The position numbers and the translations under genes are program-made. Under the pieces are notes generated by a model, which made no database searches, had not been told where the DNA came from, and worked only from the letters and a program-made list of their open reading frames with translations. Of a DNA stretch of 64,000 nt, positions 24,481-31,496 are shown piece after piece (position 1 is the first letter of the stretch; each line of letters starts with the position of its first letter). This DNA comes from Dyadobacter crusticola DSM 16708 (GTDB lineage: Bacteria > Bacteroidota > Bacteroidia > Cytophagales > Spirosomataceae), in NCBI RefSeq assembly GCF_000701505.1, contig NZ_JNJB01000012.1, positions 1 through 64,000 on the forward strand, given 5' to 3'.

Positions 24481-24714
24481 TTAAATGCAGATAGGACAAT
24501 ATTTCAATGTTGCTCCCTGACCACATATTGGTGTGGTTCCCGCCCTAAAATTGACGCACTGACTACATCCCGCCCCATTGCAACACTGATAGCAATTATT
24601 GGTAGATCCGCTTCCACTGCCACTTCCGCTTCCCCCTACCAAGCCCCTTAGTTGCTCGCGGGTGAGAATCTCCAAATTGCCAAAATTGATTGCGTCTAAC
24701 TTTAACTTTTTCAT
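24481..24714 (-). CDS. double-glycine-leader, cysteine-rich peptide precursor
   Basis: A 77-residue peptide from ATG 24714 (the frame extends to 24762, but MKKLKLDAINFGNLEILT is the standard start of Bacteroidota GG leaders). The 28-residue leader ends ...LTREQLRGLVGG. The 49-residue core starts with a (SG)4 S spacer and has eight Cys at 41, 44, 45, 50, 53, 64, 73 and 76, three times as CxxC. Eight cysteines next to a disulfide-forming enzyme, two glycosyltransferases and a C39 exporter indicate a secreted, disulfide-bonded and perhaps glycosylated peptide, possibly antimicrobial. A metal-binding fold is an alternative reading of the CxxC pairs. Confidence 0.8.
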   Translation of the reverse strand: MKKLKLDAINFGNLEILTREQLRGLVGGSGSGSGSGSTNNCYQCCNGAGCSQCVNFRAGTTPICGQGATLKYCPICI

Positions 24715-24782
24715 GATACTAACATGTTTTAATTGATTGATTAAGACTTTGCCACCTGGCAAAGAATTTCGTTAGCTATTAA

Positions 24783-26417
24783 CTATGCAGAGAGAAAAAA
24801 CCGGAGATCTGCAACACTATATACATCTGGCAGCTGATAGCCATTTACAAAGAAAGTCGGCGTAGCAAATACCTGGGTTTCGTCACACCAGGACTTCATT
24901 GCATTAACTTTATCATTTTGTTTCATCAAGCGCTCGCCGGCAGGATACTTTTCTGCGAAGGACGGATAGCTCATTTCCTCCTGGTGATACCAGTCTTTAA
25001 GTGCCTTGTGTACGCCGTCTGAGCCGAATTCTTCTTGTATTGCCAGAAAGTGTCTTACAGGTTCTCTCCTGACATCGGAATCTTCCACAGACGCAGTGAA
25101 TATTATCTGAACCTGAATGTTATGGTTGTTCATCATAAGTTCTTCAAGCGGAAGATGAGCTTTTGCACAAGGCTCGCAATAAGGGTTACAAACTTTAATT
25201 ATTTTGTTTTTAGCATTTCTATTGCCTAATGTGATACCCAGTCCTTCCGAATCACTCTGAATTTGTTTTTGTTTGGATAGAAGCGTTTCAAAAATCTGCT
25301 TGTTATATTTTAGCCTGCTAAGGCTAAATATTTTATTTCTTGTCAATTGACTTCTCTTCAACGACGGTATCAATATCATTAAAATGGCAGCAGGCAGCGT
25401 GTAACAAAAAACTATCACTCTAATATCTACAAGTATCAAATTATTGAGAGATAATATATTTGATCCGAAACCAGTTATAGAGATAAATTGTAGACCCAAG
25501 GTTAACTGAACAGAAAGGCAAAGTATACACCACTGTTTAGCAACTTGCCATTGGTAATAAAGAGAAAATAGAATGTACGGAACAGAAAATAAACTTAGCC
25601 AGCCAATGATGAAAAGAACGGTTGTACTGGTAGCAGGTAATACTAACAAAGACATAAAACTGCCTGAAAAATAAGTAAACCCTATGGCGCCCCAACTAAC
25701 ACCCCACAGTTTTGAGCTTTTTGAGTGAAGTATTTCGTTACAGCTGCTGCTCTCTCCGGCCTTACACAATTGCTTTATAAGTGGATTTGCGTTATCAATT
25801 TCATGAAGCAATATGAGAGATGTTGCAACAATTCCCGTAATTGTTAAAACAAAAAGAAATAAGGTGTTGAATGCCGATGATCCATTCAGCATAAATCCTT
25901 CAGCGATTCTTGAAGCAGCGGCAATAATAATCAATAGCGAGCTTGCGAAAAGACCTAAAATGTGCAAAGACTTAGAATTTCTCTTTGTAATATAATTTGG
26001 TTCATCTCGGCCTTGTTGTCCATCTACAACCATTACCACTCCTGATTCCCAAACCTCAGACAAATCCTCATTTCGCAGTATTTTACTTTTACAACTATCT
26101 GGATCGTAATACTTCACAAAACTTTCATCTGCCGATAGTAAAATGACAAATTTCGAGTCATAGCTATTCGTATCCAAAGGCAGGATAGCGGGTAAAGGGA
26201 TTTGATTGATTTTGCTTATATCTGTCCTAAAACAAAGACTATCGATTCCGTATAAAGTTAGGGTTTCTTTAATGCTCAGTAAGCTCGGATAATCTGGATG
26301 TTGACGAAGATCGTTCTCTACAGTACGATCTGTTACTCGTATTTTTAATTCCTTTAAGAGCTTGATGGTTATTTCGATAACACCCTCTTTTGGGAAATAT
26401 TTGTTGATCAAATTCAT
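24783..26417 (-). CDS. C39-like/VKOR/thioredoxin disulfide oxidoreductase
   Basis: A 544-residue three-part protein. Residues 1-130 resemble a C39 peptidase domain but lack the catalytic Cys, so they may only bind a leader peptide. Residues 150-355 are a multi-helix VKOR domain with the loop cysteines Cys218 and Cys226 and the redox motif WCILC (Cys297, Cys300). Residues 385-544 are a DsbA/thioredoxin domain with CEPC (Cys414, Cys417). VKOR-Trx fusions pass electrons from substrate thiols to quinones and thus form disulfides. It lies 68 bases upstream of the Cys-rich precursor, which makes that peptide the likely client. Confidence 0.85.
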   Translation of the reverse strand: MNLINKYFPKEGVIEITIKLLKELKIRVTDRTVENDLRQHPDYPSLLSIKETLTLYGIDSLCFRTDISKINQIPLPAILPLDTNSYDSKFVILLSADESFVKYYDPDSCKSKILRNEDLSEVWESGVVMVVDGQQGRDEPNYITKRNSKSLHILGLFASSLLIIIAAASRIAEGFMLNGSSAFNTLFLFVLTITGIVATSLILLHEIDNANPLIKQLCKAGESSSCNEILHSKSSKLWGVSWGAIGFTYFSGSFMSLLVLPATSTTVLFIIGWLSLFSVPYILFSLYYQWQVAKQWCILCLSVQLTLGLQFISITGFGSNILSLNNLILVDIRVIVFCYTLPAAILMILIPSLKRSQLTRNKIFSLSRLKYNKQIFETLLSKQKQIQSDSEGLGITLGNRNAKNKIIKVCNPYCEPCAKAHLPLEELMMNNHNIQVQIIFTASVEDSDVRREPVRHFLAIQEEFGSDGVHKALKDWYHQEEMSYPSFAEKYPAGERLMKQNDKVNAMKSWCDETQVFATPTFFVNGYQLPDVYSVADLRFFLSA

Positions 26418-26845
26418 AATATAGGCCCGATATATAATAAAAATGTATTTTTTTCTGACATTACATAGTTATTGATTGTAGTATCAGCAAACTTACACTA
26501 AATCGGTTTAATTCTTTCAACAGGAAGTATTCAATATGATATAGAATTGTGATCATATTGAATTACTTTAAATTAGGTAGTCAAATCATATGGCATAGCA
26601 CATATAATAGTACCAAGAAGTATATGACAATGGAGATTGCAGTTGAAATAGGGAAAATATAGAAAAAGTTTCTTCAGTTAGTATATTATGTCTATTGTTA
26701 GTCGCTAGAACAGACTGCTTCAAATACTAATTTGCTGAGTACATATTAGTAAAAAGTATGCATTTGTGATTTATTTGCCTTCCCCAGGAGATACATAGAT
26801 AGGATTTTTGGCTAAATATCCGACTTAATATCTAAGGGAAAATCG
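26418..26845. other. AT-rich intergenic region
   Basis: About 430 bases, clearly AT-rich, without a convincing frame on either strand. It must hold the promoter of the peptide operon starting at 26417 if the XRE gene upstream is transcribed separately. I see no second precursor here. Confidence 0.4.
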
Positions 26846-27226
26846 TCAAAGTGAAGAAGAATTTAATTGATTATTAATCGTACAGGTAAGGTTTACAATT
26901 GCTTCTTTCAAAGAATCAAAATTTTCAATAACGATACCGTCTTTCTGGCGCTGATATAATAAAACTGCCTCTTTGATGTTAAATACGTTTTTACTAAAAT
27001 CCAGCAACTCCCTTATAGTTATATGCCCACCTAAGTATGCTACAAAGCTTATTGGGCACACTTCTATCGCTTCTGCAAGGGCATTCAACATCTTTAGAGA
27101 TGGTGAGGATCGTCCGTGTTCCCAGCCTAAATAAGTGCTTTGAGAAACACCAATCCTGTCTGCTACGGTTCTTGTACTAAGATTTTTGGCATCTCTAATT
27201 AGTCGAAGGTTTAGTTCATTAACCAT
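26846..27226 (-). CDS. XRE-family transcriptional regulator
   Basis: A 126-residue protein with an N-terminal helix-turn-helix (about 6-60): LRLIRDAKNLSTRTVADRIG followed by VSQSTYLGWEHGRSSPS. The C-terminal half is helical with no known ligand-binding fold visible. It lies 428 bases upstream of the peptide operon on the same strand and is the best candidate for its regulator. Confidence 0.8.
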   Translation of the reverse strand: MVNELNLRLIRDAKNLSTRTVADRIGVSQSTYLGWEHGRSSPSLKMLNALAEAIEVCPISFVAYLGGHITIRELLDFSKNVFNIKEAVLLYQRQKDGIVIENFDSLKEAIVNLTCTINNQLNSSSL

Positions 27227-27769
27227 GGTGATAAAGATTGTTTGTGGCCAAAAGTTACAATAAAATAAACTTAAAATGCAATAGCAACATTAAAATTATT
27301 TGATAGTTATAATACCGAACATCGACTACAAATTCATTGCATATTGACATTACATTTCAATCAAACTTATAGTATAATATTACTGTCACTGATTGCATCC
27401 ACCAATCGATTACCTGAACCTTCTTAAAAAATCCCGCTTATTGTATTTTGTGAAAGGAAGATAGAGTTGATTGTATAGCTTTACAGTATTTGTAGTTTTA
27501 CGGATAGGGTAAATGCCCCATGGTCAGCATAACGCCTGTTATCGAAATTTTGTACCCGTCGGCGGATTAGGGGATGCGTCGCATTTAGCCTGATCTCACG
27601 TTTATTCTCAGTTACTTGATTTTGTGGAAGAACAATGCAAGTTGCACAAAGCCTTCTAGGCGTCAAATGCACTGCCCGCTCCATTCGGCTTCGCTCCCGT
27701 ATTAGTGTTGCCTTTTCGGCCTTCTGCTTTGTGCTGCCTAGCAATGTTCTCCATGGTGGAGGCTTTAAA
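27227..27769. other. intergenic region without recognised gene
   Basis: The first 150 bases are AT-rich and probably carry the promoter of the XRE gene. The rest holds only short frames without natural-looking products; a frame at 27481-27744 on the minus strand has no signature I can support. Confidence 0.35.
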
Positions 27770-28228
27770 CTGGTTCAAGATTGAAACTGAAAAATGAAAC
27801 TAACATACCTCTCTGGTTTAAGGGCACCGATAATTAGTACCGGAATCCTGTTGTCCGGAGGATGCTATATACAGATTGGGCATTGTCAGCTTGATTTTAT
27901 TGATGCCAGGGGAGGGGCTAGCTTATTGTGAATGCAGCAATTTTTCTGAGTTATCCATTATGAAAATGAGCCACTCTGATTTTTCGGGTGCGTCGATTTC
28001 GATGGTGGTCGCTTCCCGGGCTGGACTTGAAAAGAATTCACCCACCTACGCCGGATCGCTCACTATTTTGGATTGAATGATTTTCGAGAACTTAAAGTTG
28101 CCTTCTGTGTCGATCATTTTTAAGCGGTAATAAAGCATGCTTTGGGACTCGTGGTCGAGAAAACGGTAGTGGCCTAAAACCCCTTCTGAGCTGGCGCCGC
28201 GTTTTACTCTGCCGATCGTTTCAAAGGA
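27770..28228 (-). pseudogene. relic of a T9SS-secreted protein
   Basis: Minus-strand frames spell SFETIGRVKRGASSEGVLGHYRFL..., LYYRLKMIDTEGNFKFSKII and, after a stop at 28046, VGEFFSSPAREATTIEIDA and WLIFIMDNSEKLLHSQ. These match the Fn3-like and C-terminal sorting-domain region of T9SS cargo such as the proteins at 46658-47803 and 48154-49860 (LYYRLKMIDTDDSYEHSRII). Several stops and shifts and the missing front part make it non-functional. It suggests chromosomal DNA picked up by the element. Confidence 0.7.
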
Positions 28229-28661
28229 TTAGGCATTGGACGAATATGGATTTCGAACCGGGCGAAACCGTTTCATCGGTGGTAACCCGTTTGAGGATGT
28301 TTTGAGTAATGCATGTTTCGCTTGCAGATGCGTTAGTGAAGATACAGGTGCAGAATGGCAGTTGTGGCCATTATCGCCGATTCGATACCTAAGGCTGGTT
28401 CAGGAAAAACGCAAACATGCGAGCCGCAACTACCTTAAACACCTAATCAAGCTAACGAACGAAGCGGCTCAATGATAAAAGATGGCGACCCGCCAACAGA
28501 AGGTAGAAAAAATGCAATGTAAAACTAACTTACCGGTCGGCTTAGTTTATCTATAAATCTGCAAAGTAAATTTAAGCGTAATCTAGCGTCGTTTCACTAA
28601 TTTACAATGCTATAAGATTAGCAAGCACTAAACTACCGCTAGCGCTTGCGTCTCAAATGCG
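28229..28661. other. intergenic region downstream of the integrase
   Basis: One plus-strand frame of 79 codons (28236-28475) has no recognisable motif and no support from neighbours. The final 150 bases before the integrase stop are AT-rich. No feature supported. Confidence 0.35.
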
Positions 28662-29882
28662 TCACATCCCCTTCAACCGCTCCCGCAGCCCCTTCATATC
28701 CTCACTAATCTTCACATCCAAAATCTTAGCATAAATCATAGTTTGCTTCAAAGACCGATGCCCAAGCATTTTAGAAACCGTCTCAATCGGCACCTTATTA
28801 CTCAGCGTCACCGTGGTTGCAAACGTATGCCTGGCAATATGAAAGGTCAGCGTCTTTGAAATCCCACACAAATTGGCAATCTCCTTCAAATAAGCATTCA
28901 TCTTCTGATTGCTCAGAACCGGCAGCACAACACCAGCAGCGCAGCATTGCGGATGATCCTTATACTTCTCAATAATTTCCAGCGCCGTATCCAGAAGCGG
29001 AATGCGTGTAGGGGCATCCGTTTTCTGCCGGGTCGTGTCAATCCACGGCTCGCCGTCCATGCCGACAACAATATCTGTCGTCTTCAATTGCTTCACATCT
29101 ACATAAGCGAGTCCGGTGTAGCAGCAGAATAGAAAGATGTCCCGCACCTGGCCGATTCTCTCAACTTCAAAGACCTTTTCCGTCAGCCGTTTCAGCTCAT
29201 CCCTAGACAATGGATTCTTAACAACCTCTTTCTTCGTCAACTTGAAGCCTTGAAACGGATCTTTCTTCAACCACTTATTATTGACGCAGATCAGCACAAC
29301 CTTTTTCAGATTGCTCATGTATTTGATCGCAGAGTTATGGTTGCAACCTCGTGCGCTACGGAGCCAAAAATTAAACTCTGTGATGAATTCGAAATTCAGG
29401 TCTTTGATCGCCATATCGTCCTTCTTGTACTTCCACTTAATGAAGGAGGCGGTATGCTCTTTAGCCGTCTTGTATCGCTTCAAAGTGAGCGGCGCGAACT
29501 CTTGGCCGACGAGTGCTTCCATCTGCTCATTATGGTGCGCAAACACTTCGAGGATTGTACGGGTTTCATTGCTTTTGCCAAGCAATATATTTTTCAGGCC
29601 TTCCGCAGAAATTTCTTTGTCATCTTCGGTAAGAATCTTTTTAGCCTGATAAACTTTGGCGGTAAGCAAGTCCAAATACGCATTGAGCGTTTTGGCATCT
29701 TCCTTGTTTCCAGCAGGTCTTCCGACTGAGGAATTCCACCTTTCGGTATTCCATAACTTCTTGGTAGATAGTTCGGCGACCTTGCCGTCGACGGTAATTC
29801 GCAGATAGATGTAGCGAACTGTTCCTTTTTGATTTCTGGCGGGCTTTAAATAGAAAAGCAGACCAAATGTTTTCTCCAACAT
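28662..29882 (-). CDS. int: tyrosine site-specific integrase of the element
   Basis: A 406-residue integrase with arm-binding N-terminal domain (about 1-90), SAM-like core-binding domain (about 105-205) and catalytic domain (about 220-395). Catalytic residues seen are HIAR (His348, Arg351), LGH (His375) and Tyr384 in MIYAK. The first catalytic Arg is replaced by Ala259 (TGLAYVDV), as in many Bacteroidota integrases such as relatives of IntDOT. The gene starts about 250 bases from tRNA-His and is read away from it, the classical layout for a tRNA-targeting element. A decayed relative lies at 3382-4129. Confidence 0.93.
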   Translation of the reverse strand: MLEKTFGLLFYLKPARNQKGTVRYIYLRITVDGKVAELSTKKLWNTERWNSSVGRPAGNKEDAKTLNAYLDLLTAKVYQAKKILTEDDKEISAEGLKNILLGKSNETRTILEVFAHHNEQMEALVGQEFAPLTLKRYKTAKEHTASFIKWKYKKDDMAIKDLNFEFITEFNFWLRSARGCNHNSAIKYMSNLKKVVLICVNNKWLKKDPFQGFKLTKKEVVKNPLSRDELKRLTEKVFEVERIGQVRDIFLFCCYTGLAYVDVKQLKTTDIVVGMDGEPWIDTTRQKTDAPTRIPLLDTALEIIEKYKDHPQCCAAGVVLPVLSNQKMNAYLKEIANLCGISKTLTFHIARHTFATTVTLSNKVPIETVSKMLGHRSLKQTMIYAKILDVKISEDMKGLRERLKGM

Positions 29883-30004
29883 AACTCAAGCGTTTAAAAG
29901 TGGTTAAATATCGAATTACCACGCTTGCCAATCAAGATGTTTACGCCGTAAACATCTTGCTATCAATTTGTTATGCCGTTTCCAGTGAGTCTTTTTCTCA
30001 AAGT

Positions 30005-30029
30005 GAGTGAACTACACGAAAGACTCACT
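30005..30029. repeat. subterminal repeat at the element's right end
   Basis: gagtgaactacacgaaagac plus tcact matches 4251-4275 (one change) and, in the same orientation, 4526-4550 at the element's left end (two or so changes). Copies near both ends, inside the att repeats, are placed like integrase arm-type sites. Confidence 0.55.
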
Positions 30030-30132
30030 GAAAACATGGGAATTTTTGCATTTTTTGATATAATCTGAAAAACAAAAATGCCCGCAAATCATTGATTTAC
30101 AGGCATTTTGTTTGACTTTGAACTGTTTTCAA

Positions 30133-30154
30133 GGGAGGGAGACGGGTCTCGAAC
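30133..30154. repeat. attR-like direct repeat 3 (within tRNA-His)
   Basis: The 22 bases identical to 4458-4479; here they form the T-arm and 3' acceptor strand of the tRNA gene plus one flanking base. It marks the right boundary of the element. Confidence 0.75.
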
Positions 30155-30208
30155 CCGCGACCTCTAGAACCACAATCTAGCGCTCTAACCGACTGAGCTA
30201 CAACCTCC
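30134..30208 (-). tRNA. tRNA-His (GTG)
   Basis: On the minus strand the sequence folds as a cloverleaf: GGAGGTTG, D-arm GCTC...GAGC, anticodon arm CTAGA-TTGTGGT-TCTAG with anticodon GTG, variable loop, T-arm GCGGG-TTCGAGA-CCCGT, and 3' strand CTCCCTCC. A leading G opposite the last C is the extra G-1 of tRNA-His. CCA is not encoded. Two acceptor positions (5:68 T-C and 6:67 T-T) do not pair, which is odd for a functional gene; see findings. Confidence 0.88.
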
Positions 30209-30234
30209 GTTTTTCGAGGATACAAAAGTAGCAA

Positions 30235-30288
30235 AAGGTTTACAGCTTGCAAGAGTTTTCATCTAAAAATTTACACGCTGCAAACCTT
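30235..30288 (-). terminator. possible terminator after the SOD gene
   Basis: aaggtttacagc (30235-30246) and gctgcaaacctt (30277-30288) pair at 11 of 12 positions around a 30-base loop, 20 bases downstream of the superoxide dismutase stop. There is only a weak T-rich tail. Confidence 0.35.
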
Positions 30289-30307
30289 CTACTTATATAT
30301 CAGATGT

Positions 30308-30913
30308 TTACTTCGCCGAAGTAAAAAGTGCGTCTGCTGCTTTCCAGTCAACTACATTCCAATATGCATCTATGTAATCAGGACGCTTGTTCTGATATTT
30401 CAGATAATATGCGTGCTCCCATACATCAAGGCCGATTACAGGTGTTCCCTTTGCTTCCGCGATGTCCATCAATGGATTATCCTGGTTTGGAGTGGAAGTA
30501 ATCGCAACGCCATCACCGGTTTTGATCAACCATGCCCAGCCTGAACCAAAACGGCCCGTTGCTGCCTTTTTAAACTCATCTTTGAAAGCGGCAAATGATC
30601 CGAATTTTGCATTGATTGCCTCAGCAAGCTGGCCAGTAGGCTCGCCGCCGCCGTTTGGAGAAAGCGATTTCCAGAAAAATGCATGGTTCCAGTGACCTCC
30701 GCCATTGTTACGTACCGCTGCTGGCGCCTTGCTGATATTGGCAATAATTTCTTCTATGCTCTTTCCTTCCAGCTCAGTGCCTGCTACCGCTGCATTCAAA
30801 TTGGTAACATAAGCCTGGTGGTGACGGTCGTGGTGTATTTCCATTGTCAATGCGTCGATATGCGGCTCCAATGCATTGTTCGCGTAGGGTAAGGGATCAA
30901 GTGTAAATGCCAT
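30308..30913 (-). CDS. sodA: superoxide dismutase (Mn/Fe family)
   Basis: A 201-residue cytoplasmic enzyme converting superoxide to hydrogen peroxide and oxygen. Metal ligands are His27 in EIHHDRHH, His in [11 protein letters not shown], and Asp and His in [16 protein letters not shown] before HWNH and the Gln in STPNQDNP are features of the Mn-type, though cambialistic enzymes occur in Bacteroidota. Full length, with the usual [10 protein letters not shown] start. It is the first chromosomal gene right of the tRNA. Confidence 0.95.
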   Translation of the reverse strand: MAFTLDPLPYANNALEPHIDALTMEIHHDRHHQAYVTNLNAAVAGTELEGKSIEEIIANISKAPAAVRNNGGGHWNHAFFWKSLSPNGGGEPTGQLAEAINAKFGSFAAFKDEFKKAATGRFGSGWAWLIKTGDGVAITSTPNQDNPLMDIAEAKGTPVIGLDVWEHAYYLKYQNKRPDYIDAYWNVVDWKAADALFTSAK

Positions 30914-30977
30914 TTTTAGTGTAGTTTAATGATTAATTATGAATGTAGGACTAGATGGCTAACAGCAGAAAAACGCT

Positions 30978-31451
30978 TTATGTTCTTAATTGCCTAAAAA
31001 ATTTGAGCAGCAGCTCCTGGGATTCCAGTGCAAGAATCCCGCTCGTTAACTGCGTTTTGGGATGTAAAACGGGTTTTCCCAGCCTTGAAAATCCACGCTT
31101 TTCGTCGCTTGCGCCTATCACCACCCGTTGCATTTGCGACCAGTAAAGTGCGCCTGCACACATCACGCAGGGTTCGAGCGTCACGTATAACGTACAATCC
31201 GAAAGGTATTTCGAACCAAGATGATCGGCAGCAGCGGTAATCGCAATCATCTCAGCGTGTGCCGTTACATCGTTCAGGCGCTCTGTCTGATTGTGGCCTT
31301 TGCCAATTACCCGCTCTCCCAGCACCACAATTGCTCCTACGGGTATTTCACCTTTGTCGTAAGCCTGCTCCGCCATTCGCATGGCTTCGGCCATAAAATA
31401 GTTGTCGAGTATATCCGCCTGAATGTCCATTGTACCAAAAAAATGGGACAT
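30978..31451 (-). CDS. tadA: nucleoside deaminase, probable tRNA adenosine-34 deaminase
   Basis: A 157-residue zinc deaminase with HAEM (zinc His and catalytic Glu) and TLEPCVMCAGA (two zinc Cys), the CDA-fold signature. TadA converts A34 to inosine in tRNA-Arg(ACG). The C-terminal GFSRLGKPVLHPKTQLTSGI stretch is TadA-like. A second start at 31430 (MDIQADILDN) would drop seven residues and may be the true one. A guanine or cytosine deaminase cannot be fully excluded. Confidence 0.88.
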   Translation of the reverse strand: MSHFFGTMDIQADILDNYFMAEAMRMAEQAYDKGEIPVGAIVVLGERVIGKGHNQTERLNDVTAHAEMIAITAAADHLGSKYLSDCTLYVTLEPCVMCAGALYWSQMQRVVIGASDEKRGFSRLGKPVLHPKTQLTSGILALESQELLLKFFRQLRT

Positions 31452-31496
31452 CCATTGTATTAATGAATGTCCCGGTGTCTATTTATTTACCAAAAA

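Larger units (their letters stand above)
4458..30154. mobile_element. putative integrative mobilizable element at tRNA-His
   Basis: About 25.7 kb bounded by identical 22-bp direct repeats (4458-4479 and 30133-30154), the right one being the 3' end of tRNA-His. Inside are a tyrosine integrase next to the tRNA, a relaxase and MobC, a candidate oriT, a resolvase relic and cargo (HipBST-type toxin-antitoxin, AbiEi-like protein, His-Xaa-Ser system, modified-peptide operon). No VirB or Tra secretion genes are seen, so transfer would need a helper element. Element borders are inferred from the repeats. Confidence 0.7.

Noticed and set aside
27481-27744. 87-codon minus-strand frame
   Set aside because: Unusual composition, no recognisable domain and no operon context.
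28236-28475. 79-codon plus-strand frame
   Set aside because: No motif or support; begins next to the T9SS relic and may be chance.
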